Shown here in pieces: positions 50,182 through 57,839 of a stretch of 64,000 nt of DNA (positions within the stretch are counted from its first letter, which is position 1; every line of letters begins with the position of its first letter). The notes beneath the pieces were generated by a model. That model did not search any database and was not told the DNA's origin. It worked only from the letters and a program-made list of their open reading frames with translations. The stretch comes from Streptomonospora nanhaiensis (lineage in GTDB: Bacteria > Actinomycetota > Actinomycetes > Streptosporangiales > Streptosporangiaceae): the NCBI RefSeq assembly GCF_026642255.1, contig NZ_CP113264.1, forward strand, positions 3,658,001 through 3,722,000. Reading direction: 5' to 3'. The position numbers and the translations under genes were made by a program.

Positions 50182-50805
50182 CTACGCGGCCAGGACCTCC
50201 GCGAGCAGGTCGCGGGATGTGAAGACGTGGCCGCGCATGCCGACCCCCTCCGCCGCGCGGATGTTGTCCTCCCGGTCGTCCACGAAGAGGATGCGCTCCG
50301 CGTCCGCTCCCAGCGCGTCCCGGCACCAGAGGTAGGCACCCTCCTCGGGCTTGGCGTGGCCGATGCGGCAGGAGAGGCCACGGACCCGGAAGCGGTCGAA
50401 CCAGGGATGCTCGGCCTCGTAGTGGGCGGCCAGCTCCTCCGGGATGTTGGAGAGCAGGGCGACGGTCCGCCCCGCGTCCGCCAGCTCCGCGACCAGCGAG
50501 ACCATGGCGGCGTCGACGGCGCTCCAGCTGGCGATGTCGGCCTCCACCAGGTCCGCGACCCGGCGGTCGTCGAAGCGGGCGCCCAGGGCCCGGCCCATCC
50601 TGTCCCAGTAGCCGGGGCCGTCCACATCGCCCCGGTCGTAGTCGGGGCGCAGGTCCCAGTACGCCTTCCAGAAGGCGGGCGCCGGCGCGTCCGCGACTCT
50701 CACCAACCGGTCCCTGCCCTCCTCGGACTGGTGGCACGCGATGACGCCGAAGAGGTCGAAGAGCACGATGTCGGGGGTCTGCCCGGGATGTTCGGAATGC
50801 ACCAT
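50182..50805 (-). CDS. HAD-family hydrolase
   Basis: 207 residues from the ATG at 50805. HAD motif I is IVLFDLFGVI: the nucleophile Asp is followed by Leu-Phe instead of the usual x-Asp acid, as in YihX-like members. Motif II is ALLSNIP, motif III GHAKPEEGAYLW (Lys), motif IV ILFVDDREDNIRAA. It probably cleaves a small phosphate ester. An upstream TTG at 50841 would add 12 residues but has weaker support. It is divergent from the NACHT gene with about 200 bases between starts. Confidence 0.88.
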   Translation of the reverse strand: MVHSEHPGQTPDIVLFDLFGVIACHQSEEGRDRLVRVADAPAPAFWKAYWDLRPDYDRGDVDGPGYWDRMGRALGARFDDRRVADLVEADIASWSAVDAAMVSLVAELADAGRTVALLSNIPEELAAHYEAEHPWFDRFRVRGLSCRIGHAKPEEGAYLWCRDALGADAERILFVDDREDNIRAAEGVGMRGHVFTSRDLLAEVLAA

Positions 50806-51008
50806 GCCGCCAGTGAACCCGACGGAGCTGCGCCCGGGCAAAGCGCCCCCGGGGCCCGCCCGCGGTCACGGCGGGCGCAGCCTCCGCACGCCGCCGGGCA
50901 CGGCCGCGGGACCGCACCTGGCCGCTTCCGGTCGCGTCTGCGCGCCCCCTGGACGGCCTCTTCGCCGTAGGCTCTGGCGCACCCACCCCCTTCCGCCCCG
51001 GGAGCCCC

Positions 51009-54000
51009 GTGTACGACGCAGCCCTCAAACTCGGTGCGGCCGTGGTCAAGGCCGCCTGCGGCCTCTGGCTCGGCAACCCCCTGGCGCAGAGCGCCGCCAC
51101 GACCGTGGTCGACCTCGTCCAGGCCAAGGTCGCAGGCAAACGGGACCAGCGCAGGCTGGAGCGCCGGTTCGCCGAGATCGAGGAGAGCATCGCCGACCGC
51201 GTGGTCGGACAGCTCGAGCACGAGTTCCACGGGCTGGACGACAACGAACGCGAGGCGGCGGTGCTCGCCGTGGCCGACGCGTTCGAGCGCGCGGGGCTCA
51301 CCGACCGCACCCTGTTCGAGCAGGACCTGGACCCGCTCCACCTGGAGCGGTACGTCCGGGAGCGCAGCCCCGGCGCCACCCGCGACCTGGGCGGCCCGGC
51401 CGTCGCCCTGTACGACCGGGTGCTCCCCGAAGCCTGCGCGTACGCCCTGGCCACCGCCTCCGCCCTGCCGCGCTTCCAGGCGGGGGCCTTCACCGAGCTG
51501 CTGCGCCGCGAGTCCCTGGTCCTCGAGCACCTGGAGGAGGTCCTGGACCGCCTTCCCGGGCGGGCCGAGGGGCGGACCGAGGACCCCGGGACGGCGTTCA
51601 CCACCGCCTACCTGCGCAAGGCGGCACAGCGCTGGGACGTGCTCGAGCTGTTCGGCGCCGACGTCGGCACCCGCAGCTACCCGCTGTCCCTGGCGTACCT
51701 GAGCCTGCGCGTGTCACGGGAGCCGGGGCATCCACAGCCCGGTGACCGGTACGAGACGGGGGACAGCAGCGTCGAACAGGTCCTGGCCGCCCATCCGCGC
51801 ACGTTCCTGCGCGGCCCGGCGGGATCGGGCAAGACCACGCTCCTGCGCTGGGTCGGGGTCAGGGCGAGCAGGGGCGACTTCCCGGAGGAGATGGCTTCCT
51901 GGAACGGGCTCGTGCCCTTCCTCGTGCCCCTGCGCGAGTACGTCGGGCGCGATCTGCCCGAGCCCGCGGAGTTCGTCCGCCACACGGGACGGCACCTCGC
52001 CGACCGGGTCCCCCCGGGATGGGTCACCGGTCTGCTGGCCGAGGGGCGGGCCGTGGTCCTGGTGGACGGGGTGGACGAGCTCCCGCGAGGGCAGCGGGAG
52101 TCCGCGCGGCGCTGGCTGCGGGACCTCCTGACGGACTTCCCGTCGTGCCGGTACGTGGTCACGGCACGGCCCGGGGCAGCCGGGGCGCGGTGGCTGGACA
52201 CCGAGGGCTTCGCCGGCGCCGACCTCCAGCCGCTCGGGGACGGGGACGTACGGGCGTTCGTCCACCACTGGCACGAGGCGGTACGCAGCGGGACCGCCGA
52301 CGCGGACGAGCGCGCACTGCTCACCCGCCACGAGCACGAACTCGGCCGGAAGGTCACGGGGCAGCGGCACCTTCGCGCCATCGCGTCCACCCCCTTGCTC
52401 TGCGCCCTCCTGTGCGCCCTGTACCGGGACAGGCGCACGGTGCTGCCCCGGGACCGGATGGAGGTGTACGAGGCCGCGCTCGCCATGCTCCTCAAGGACC
52501 GCGACCAGCAGCGCGGCATCGAGGGCGTGGACCTGTCCCGCCGGGAACTGGTCCTGCTGCTCCAGGAACTCGCCCGGTGGCTGGTCGTCAACGGCAGCTC
52601 CGACGCACCCGTCGAGACCGCGCGGCGCCAGGTGGCCCGGTCGCTCGCCTCGATGCACCGCGTCGAGCAGGCGCCGGAGGAGGTCTACACCCACCTGGTG
52701 GTGCGCAGCGGCCTGCTGCACACACCCACCGCCGACCGGGTGAGCTTCCTGCACCGCACGTTCGAGGAGTACCTGGCCGCCAAGGCGCTGGTGGAGGAGG
52801 ACAGCTTCCCGCTGCTGGTGCGCAACGCCCACGACGACCAGTGGCACGAGGTGGTGGTGATGGCGGCCGGCCACGCCACCCCCGCCCAGCGGGAGGAGCT
52901 GATCCGGGGGCTCCTCGACCGCTCCGACCGGGTCCGCGCCCACCGGGACCGGCTGCTGATCGTGGCGTTCGCCTGCCTGGAGACGTCGCCGCAGCTGTCG
53001 AGGGTCCTGGGCGAGGAGATCCGGGAAAGGGTCAGGGGGATCCTGCCGCCGCGCACGCGCGCCCATGTGCACGCCCTGTCACTGGTCGGCGAGTTCGCCC
53101 TGCCCCTCCTCCGGGAGATCCCGCCCGCCAACGCCCGGCAGGCGGAGAAGGTGATCGAAGCTGCCTCGGCCATCGGCGGGCCGGATACCGTGCCGGTCAT
53201 CGGGAGGGCGCTCGACTTCGGCTCGGAACGGGTCTTCGTCGCCGCGCTGAGGGCATGGTGGGAAAACCAGACCAAGGAGCTGGCGGACGTGTTCCTGTCA
53301 CAGGCCGGAGCTCGTCGAGAGAACTACTACATTCCCGTCCCGGCGGACGATATCGATCTCCTCGTCCGCCATCTCCCCGAACGCGCCCGGGTCTGCATCC
53401 AGGGACGTACCGGGGACGGGATCGGCGGTATCGTCCGGCTCCCCCATACGACCAGCGTGGAACTGCGCGGTCGGGACCACCACGAATGGCACGGCATCGA
53501 CCTCGCGCCACTCCGGGAACTCCCCGCGCTGAGAAGCCTCGGCATGGACGGCGTCACCTCCGCCCGGTCGGTCGCCCCCCTGGCCCGGACGCCCCTCGCA
53601 GGGCTCTCGCTCAGCCATCCCGACCGCACCCGCGACCTGGAGCTGCTGCGCGACTCCGAGTCATTGACCCATCTGGAGTTCGGGCTCGCCCTGCCCGCCC
53701 TTCCGCTCAGCGAGATCGGCCCGCCCGGTGTGACATCGTTCTCCTGCGCGAACATGAGGTTGGGCGATCTGTCCTACCTGGCCGGCGCGCCGGGGACGCT
53801 CACGAAGGTCGGTGTCAGGGACTGCTCCGGCTTCCAGAGCCTCGACGGTCTGGAGAGCCAGAAAGAGTCACTCACGCAGTTCGTCTACCGCGCACAGGAG
53901 AACGCGCAGGACCTGGATCTGAGCGATCTGGTCCGCTTCGAGAACCTCACGCACCTGCGCCTGGATGTGCGGACCGCGACGGAGAACCAGAGGTGGATCA

Positions 54001-54257
54001 GCAAGATCCCCCGCCTGAAGTTCCTCTCCCTGAACTTCCGCGACTCACCCGCTGTGGCTCCGTCCTGGGTCCGGGACATCCCCGGATTGCACACCCTGAG
54101 CCTCCCGTGCCCAGGCTCCCTGGACATTCGGCCCCTCGCCGGAGCGCGCGGCCTCACCGTCAGGGCCTTCTCCCGGACCCGGGTGATCGGAGCGGATCTC
54201 CTCGGGGAGGGGTCGTCCCTGCGATGGGGTTTTCCCGACTCGTCATCCCCCTGGTAG
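51009..54257 (+). CDS. NACHT-domain STAND NTPase with leucine-rich-like C-terminal repeats
   Basis: 1082 residues. Residues 1-220 are a helical N-terminal region with strong amphipathic character, of the kind called NACHT N-terminal helical domain. The NACHT module begins near 245: Walker A GPAGSGKTTL at 269-278, Walker B VVLVDGVDELP at 349-359 and the sensor segment RYVVTARPGA at 381-390. The helical lid ends in SFLHRTFEEYLAAKAL at 579-594, a highly conserved NACHT feature. From about 800 to 1060 come leucine-rich, irregular repeats (LPALRSLGMDGV, LTHLEFGLALPALPL, LTHLRLDVRTA, LKFLSLNFRDS). No TIR, nuclease or protease effector is found, so the N-terminal helices may be the effector or partner surface. 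A monocistronic gene with its own terminator. Immune (anti-phage) function is inferred from the family. Confidence 0.92.
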   Translation: MYDAALKLGAAVVKAACGLWLGNPLAQSAATTVVDLVQAKVAGKRDQRRLERRFAEIEESIADRVVGQLEHEFHGLDDNEREAAVLAVADAFERAGLTDRTLFEQDLDPLHLERYVRERSPGATRDLGGPAVALYDRVLPEACAYALATASALPRFQAGAFTELLRRESLVLEHLEEVLDRLPGRAEGRTEDPGTAFTTAYLRKAAQRWDVLELFGADVGTRSYPLSLAYLSLRVSREPGHPQPGDRYETGDSSVEQVLAAHPRTFLRGPAGSGKTTLLRWVGVRASRGDFPEEMASWNGLVPFLVPLREYVGRDLPEPAEFVRHTGRHLADRVPPGWVTGLLAEGRAVVLVDGVDELPRGQRESARRWLRDLLTDFPSCRYVVTARPGAAGARWLDTEGFAGADLQPLGDGDVRAFVHHWHEAVRSGTADADERALLTRHEHELGRKVTGQRHLRAIASTPLLCALLCALYRDRRTVLPRDRMEVYEAALAMLLKDRDQQRGIEGVDLSRRELVLLLQELARWLVVNGSSDAPVETARRQVARSLASMHRVEQAPEEVYTHLVVRSGLLHTPTADRVSFLHRTFEEYLAAKALVEEDSFPLLVRNAHDDQWHEVVVMAAGHATPAQREELIRGLLDRSDRVRAHRDRLLIVAFACLETSPQLSRVLGEEIRERVRGILPPRTRAHVHALSLVGEFALPLLREIPPANARQAEKVIEAASAIGGPDTVPVIGRALDFGSERVFVAALRAWWENQTKELADVFLSQAGARRENYYIPVPADDIDLLVRHLPERARVCIQGRTGDGIGGIVRLPHTTSVELRGRDHHEWHGIDLAPLRELPALRSLGMDGVTSARSVAPLARTPLAGLSLSHPDRTRDLELLRDSESLTHLEFGLALPALPLSEIGPPGVTSFSCANMRLGDLSYLAGAPGTLTKVGVRDCSGFQSLDGLESQKESLTQFVYRAQENAQDLDLSDLVRFENLTHLRLDVRTATENQRWISKIPRLKFLSLNFRDSPAVAPSWVRDIPGLHTLSLPCPGSLDIRPLAGARGLTVRAFSRTRVIGADLLGEGSSLRWGFPDSSSPW

Positions 54258-54287
54258 GGACGACAGGCACGGGGCGGCCCACGCGAA

Positions 54288-54318
54288 CGGCCGCGCCGAC
54301 CCCTGGTCGGCGCGGCCG
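54288..54318. terminator. Bidirectional hairpin terminator
   Basis: CGGCCGCGCCGACC (54288-54301) pairs with GGTCGGCGCGGCCG (54305-54318) with a 3-base loop, between the convergent NACHT and fumarylacetoacetase genes. Confidence 0.8.
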
Positions 54319-54328
54319 CGGCTCCCGC

Positions 54329-55543
54329 CTACCTGGCGGGGAGGATCCGGCCTGCCACCTCGCCGAAGTGCACCACCGTCCCGCCCGGCCCCGGCGCGGT
54401 CGCGGTGATGACCACCTCGTCGCCGTCCTCCAGGAAGGCGCGCTCGGTGCCGTCGGGCAGGCGCAGCGGCTCCTTGCCGCTCCAGGTCAGCTCCAGGAGG
54501 GAGCCGCGCTGGTCCGGCTCCGGGCCGCTGACTGTTCCGGAGGCGAAGACGTCCCCGGTGCGCAGGGAGGCCCCGTTGACGGTCATGTGGGCGAGCTGCT
54601 GCGCGGCGGTCCAGTACATCTGGTCGAAGGGCGGGTTCGACACCACGTGACCGTTGAGCCGTACCTCCAGGCGCAGGTCCAGACCCCAGGGCCGTGTGCC
54701 CCGCAGGTAGGGCAGCGGCTCGGGGTCCTGGGCGGGCTGCTCGACCCGGGCTGCCTCCAGGGCGGCGACGGGCACGACCCAGGGGGAGACGGAGGTGGCG
54801 AACGACTTGCCCAGGAACGGGCCCAGCGGCACGTACTCCCAGGCCTGGAGGTCCCGGGAGGACCAGTCGTTGAGCAGGAAGACCCCGAACACGTGGTCGG
54901 CGAAGGAGTCCACCGGCACGCTCTCGCCCATCGGGCTGGGCGTGCCCACGACGAACCCGACCTCGGCCTCGATGTCCAGGCGCACGGACGGCCCGAACAC
55001 CGGTGCCGGCTCGGTCGGCGGTTTGCGCTGGCCGGTGGGGCGCACGATGTCGGTGCCCGACACCACGATGGTCCCCGAGCGGCCGTGGTAGCCGATCGGG
55101 AGGTGCTTCCAGTTCGGGGTGAGGGGCTCCTGGTCGGGGCGGAAGATCCGGCCGACGTTGGTGGCGTGGTGCTCCGAGGCGTAGAAGTCCACGTAGTCGG
55201 CCACGGTGAACGGCAGGTGCAGGCGCACCGACGACCGGTCCACCAGGTGCGGGCGGACGGCGTCGGCGTGGACGGGGTCGGTCAGCCACGCGGTGAGGGC
55301 GGTCCGCACCTGGTCCCACACGGGGCGTCCGGCCGCCAGCAGGGCGTCCAGGCCGGGCCCGGCGACGGTGTCCGCGAACGGGGCGCCCAGTGCGCGGGCC
55401 GTGCCGCCGAGGTCCAGGACGTGTTCCCCGATGGCCACGCCCACGCGCCGCCCGGGGTCGGAGGCGGTGCTGAACACCCCGTAGGGCAGGGTGGCCGGGC
55501 CGAAGTGCGCGTCCGGGTCGAGGTCGAGCCAGCTGTCGGGCAT
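54329..55543 (-). CDS. fahA: Fumarylacetoacetase
   Basis: 404 residues, close to the usual length. The N-terminal SH3-like domain (SWLDLDPDAHFGPATLPYGVFS) is followed by the FAH catalytic domain: VADYVDFYASEHHATNVGRIFR, LPIGYHGRSGTIVVSGTDIVRPTGQ, LDIEAEVGFVVGTPSPMGE, FLLNDWSSRDLQAWEYVPLGPFLGKSFATSVSPWVV and GDVFASGTVSGPEPDQRGSLLEL. It hydrolyses fumarylacetoacetate to fumarate and acetoacetate, the last step of homogentisate breakdown. It is last in the minus-strand operon with the unknown protein and homogentisate dioxygenase. Confidence 0.95.
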   Translation of the reverse strand: MPDSWLDLDPDAHFGPATLPYGVFSTASDPGRRVGVAIGEHVLDLGGTARALGAPFADTVAGPGLDALLAAGRPVWDQVRTALTAWLTDPVHADAVRPHLVDRSSVRLHLPFTVADYVDFYASEHHATNVGRIFRPDQEPLTPNWKHLPIGYHGRSGTIVVSGTDIVRPTGQRKPPTEPAPVFGPSVRLDIEAEVGFVVGTPSPMGESVPVDSFADHVFGVFLLNDWSSRDLQAWEYVPLGPFLGKSFATSVSPWVVPVAALEAARVEQPAQDPEPLPYLRGTRPWGLDLRLEVRLNGHVVSNPPFDQMYWTAAQQLAHMTVNGASLRTGDVFASGTVSGPEPDQRGSLLELTWSGKEPLRLPDGTERAFLEDGDEVVITATAPGPGGTVVHFGEVAGRILPAR

Positions 55544-55621
55544 GAGAGGTGCTTTCTGGGAGTGGGCGTTCGGTGGTCCGGGGTCCGGGGCGGTCCGGCC
55601 GGGGAGCCGCCCCGGAGCCGG

Positions 55622-56491
55622 TCAGTGGTGCAGGGCCCGCCGGGGACGGGGTGCGGGCAGGGCTCCGAGGACGACCAGGTCCTCCAGCGGCTCGGTGACG
55701 CTGCACGTGCCGAAGGACCGGAAGCGTCCCCGCACCTCCTCCGCCCCGCCGTCGGTGAGCCCGGCGGCGAGGCCGGCCACGGTCGTGCCGTCCCGTTCGG
55801 CCAGGATCCGGGCTGCGTCGCCGGAACCACCGCCGTCGAGGAGGGCGCCGGTCGCGAGGAGCACGTTGAGGAACCCGTGCTGCTCGAACCCCTCCCGGGT
55901 CGTGTGGCGGACCGCGTGGTGGAGCCCGGCGGTGCACTTGAACGGCAGGCCCAGTGCGACGGCCGCGTGCAGGAGCTCCGCGAGCTCGTCCTCGCCGGGG
56001 TGTGCCTCCGGGGTGAGTCCTCCGGTGCGGAACTTGGTGCTGTGGCCGCTGCCGGCCAGTGCCTCCAGGTCCTCGCGCACGCCTGCCCCGCGGGAGACCT
56101 CCACGAAGCCCTCGGCGCCCCCCGGCAGGTGGGAGTCCAGCGCCCCGGCCGCCTCCCGGGCGCCGCCGGGCGCCGCCGCGACCTCGACACCGGCCAGGCG
56201 CAGGGCCGGGTCGGCGAGGACCGCGTCGACGGCCGCCCCCACCGCGCCCGCGCCGCCGGGGACGGTGACGGCCACCGCCAGGGGGGCGCGGCCGTCGTCC
56301 TCCGGCTCCCTGCCCAGGACGGCGCGCAGCTCGGCCACGCGCGCGTCGGCGACCAGGAAGGGGCCCACGTACCCGGCCCGGGGGCCCGCCAGGTGGGCCC
56401 GGTGGGCGGGCAGTGCCTCGCCCATCGGCGCGTTGCCCGGCGGGAACAGGGCCGCGTCGTCGAACAGCTTCCGGTAGAGGGCGCCGCTCAC
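55622..56491 (-). CDS. Conserved unknown protein of the homogentisate operon
   Basis: 289 residues from the GTG at 56491, overlapping the dioxygenase stop by 4 bases (GTGA). The sequence has conserved, catalytic-looking stretches: YRKLFDDAALFPPGNAPM at the start, GHSTKFRTGGLTPEAHPGEDELAELLHAAVALGLPFKCTAGLHHAVRHTT in the middle and GFLNVLLATGALLDGG. The repeated K(F/C)xTxG pattern with His residues and the alternating beta-alpha layout look like a barrel enzyme. I do not recognise a named family. The operon lacks any maleylacetoacetate isomerase gene, so this protein is a candidate for that or a related step, by position only. Confidence 0.8.
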   Translation of the reverse strand: MSGALYRKLFDDAALFPPGNAPMGEALPAHRAHLAGPRAGYVGPFLVADARVAELRAVLGREPEDDGRAPLAVAVTVPGGAGAVGAAVDAVLADPALRLAGVEVAAAPGGAREAAGALDSHLPGGAEGFVEVSRGAGVREDLEALAGSGHSTKFRTGGLTPEAHPGEDELAELLHAAVALGLPFKCTAGLHHAVRHTTREGFEQHGFLNVLLATGALLDGGGSGDAARILAERDGTTVAGLAAGLTDGGAEEVRGRFRSFGTCSVTEPLEDLVVLGALPAPRPRRALHH

Positions 56492-57696
56492 GACCGGTCC
56501 CCCCTTCCCCCGGCCCAGGTCCACGCGTATCCGCCGTCGTCGCTCGCGACGCCGCCCTCCCCGAGGTCGAGCGGGCGGAAGGTGTCCACCATGACGGCGA
56601 GCTCGTCGAAGGACTCGGCGCCGATGCTGCGCTCGTAGGCGCCGGGCTGCGGCCCGTGGGAGTGGCCGCCGGGGTGCAGGGAGACGGAGCCCTGGCCGAT
56701 ACCGGAGCCCTTGCGGGCCTCGTAGTCGCCGCCGCAGTAGAACATGACCTCGTCGGAGTCCACGTTCGAGTGGTAGTAGGGCACCGGGATGGCGCCGGGG
56801 TGGTAGTCCACCTTGCGGGGGACGAAGTTGCAGATGACGAAGTTGTGGCCCTCGAACACCTGGTGGACGGGCGGCGGCTGGTGGACGCGGCCGGTGATGG
56901 GCTGGAAGTCGGCGATGTTGAAGGCGTACGGGTACAGGCAGCCGTCCCAGCCGACGACGTCGAACGGGTGCTGGGGGTAGGTGTACCGGGTGCCGGAGAT
57001 CCCGCCGGGGCCGTTGCCCCGGTGCTTGATGAGTACGTCGACGTCCTCGCCCTCGGCCAGCAGCGGCTCGGAGGGGCCGCGCAGGTCGCGTTCGCAGTAG
57101 GGGGAGTGCTCCAGGAGCTGGCCGTACCTGGACAGGTAGCGCTTGGGCGGGGCGATGTGGCTGTTGGCCTCCACCACGTACGCGCGGAGCGGCTCCTCGC
57201 CGGTGGGCACCCAGCGGTGGGTGGTCGCGCGCGGCAGGATGACGTAGTCGCCCTGACCGACCTCCAGGAGGCCGAACACGGTCTCCACCCGGGCGCTGCC
57301 GGACTCCACGTACACGCACTCGTCGCCGATGCCGTTGCGGTACAGCTCGGAGGGGGCGCCCGCGACCACGTAGGAGATGCGCACGTCGTCGTTGCCCAGG
57401 ACGAGGCGGCGCGACTCGACGACGTCGGCGGCCTTCCAGTCCTCGCCGGTGAACAGGTCGTGTAGGCGGAGGTGGCGCGGGACCATCGGCGCGTTGCGGG
57501 TGCGGGTCTGGGCGGGCACCTCCCATTCGGCCGCGGCGACGATGGCCGAGGGGATGGCGCGGTGGTAGAGGAGCGAGGAGTCGGAGGAGAACCCCTCCTC
57601 CCCCATCAGCTCCTCGTAGTACAGCCCGCCTTCGGGGTTGCGGTGCTGGGTGTGGCGGGTGCGGGGCACCTCGCCGATCCGTCGGTAGTGGGCCAT
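56488..57696 (-). CDS. hmgA: Homogentisate 1,2-dioxygenase
   Basis: 402 residues. A cupin-type dioxygenase: YRRIGEVPRTRHTQHRNPEGGLYYEELMGEEGFSSDSSLLYHRAIPSAI, GQGDYVILPRATTHRWVPT, FDVVGWDGCLYPYAFNIADFQPITGRVHQPPPVHQVFEG and the metal-site GHSHGPQPGAYERS toward the C-terminus. It opens the ring of homogentisate with Fe2+ and O2 to maleylacetoacetate. AGGAGAG precedes the ATG at 57696. The chain is slightly shorter than the usual 430-450 residues. It sits in the operon between the flavin hydroxylase and the unknown protein. Frame extending upstream to 59718 is not coding. Confidence 0.93.
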   Translation of the reverse strand: MAHYRRIGEVPRTRHTQHRNPEGGLYYEELMGEEGFSSDSSLLYHRAIPSAIVAAAEWEVPAQTRTRNAPMVPRHLRLHDLFTGEDWKAADVVESRRLVLGNDDVRISYVVAGAPSELYRNGIGDECVYVESGSARVETVFGLLEVGQGDYVILPRATTHRWVPTGEEPLRAYVVEANSHIAPPKRYLSRYGQLLEHSPYCERDLRGPSEPLLAEGEDVDVLIKHRGNGPGGISGTRYTYPQHPFDVVGWDGCLYPYAFNIADFQPITGRVHQPPPVHQVFEGHNFVICNFVPRKVDYHPGAIPVPYYHSNVDSDEVMFYCGGDYEARKGSGIGQGSVSLHPGGHSHGPQPGAYERSIGAESFDELAVMVDTFRPLDLGEGGVASDDGGYAWTWAGGRGDRS

Positions 57697-57839
57697 GGCG
57701 GTTCTCTCCTCACCGTGGGCTGGTCCGGGCCGACCGTGGTCGTACCCGTGCTGGGCTGTCGTGGTTCGGGTTCCTGGTCCGGTGCGGACGGCGGCCCGGC
57801 CCGCCCGGGGGCGGGCACGGAACCGGGGCCGGCGGAGGG

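Noticed and set aside
52019..56638. Open frame of 1539 codons on the plus strand
   Set aside because: Overlaps the NACHT gene in another frame and runs antisense to the fahA and hmgA genes; Arg/Gly/Pro-rich and without motifs.
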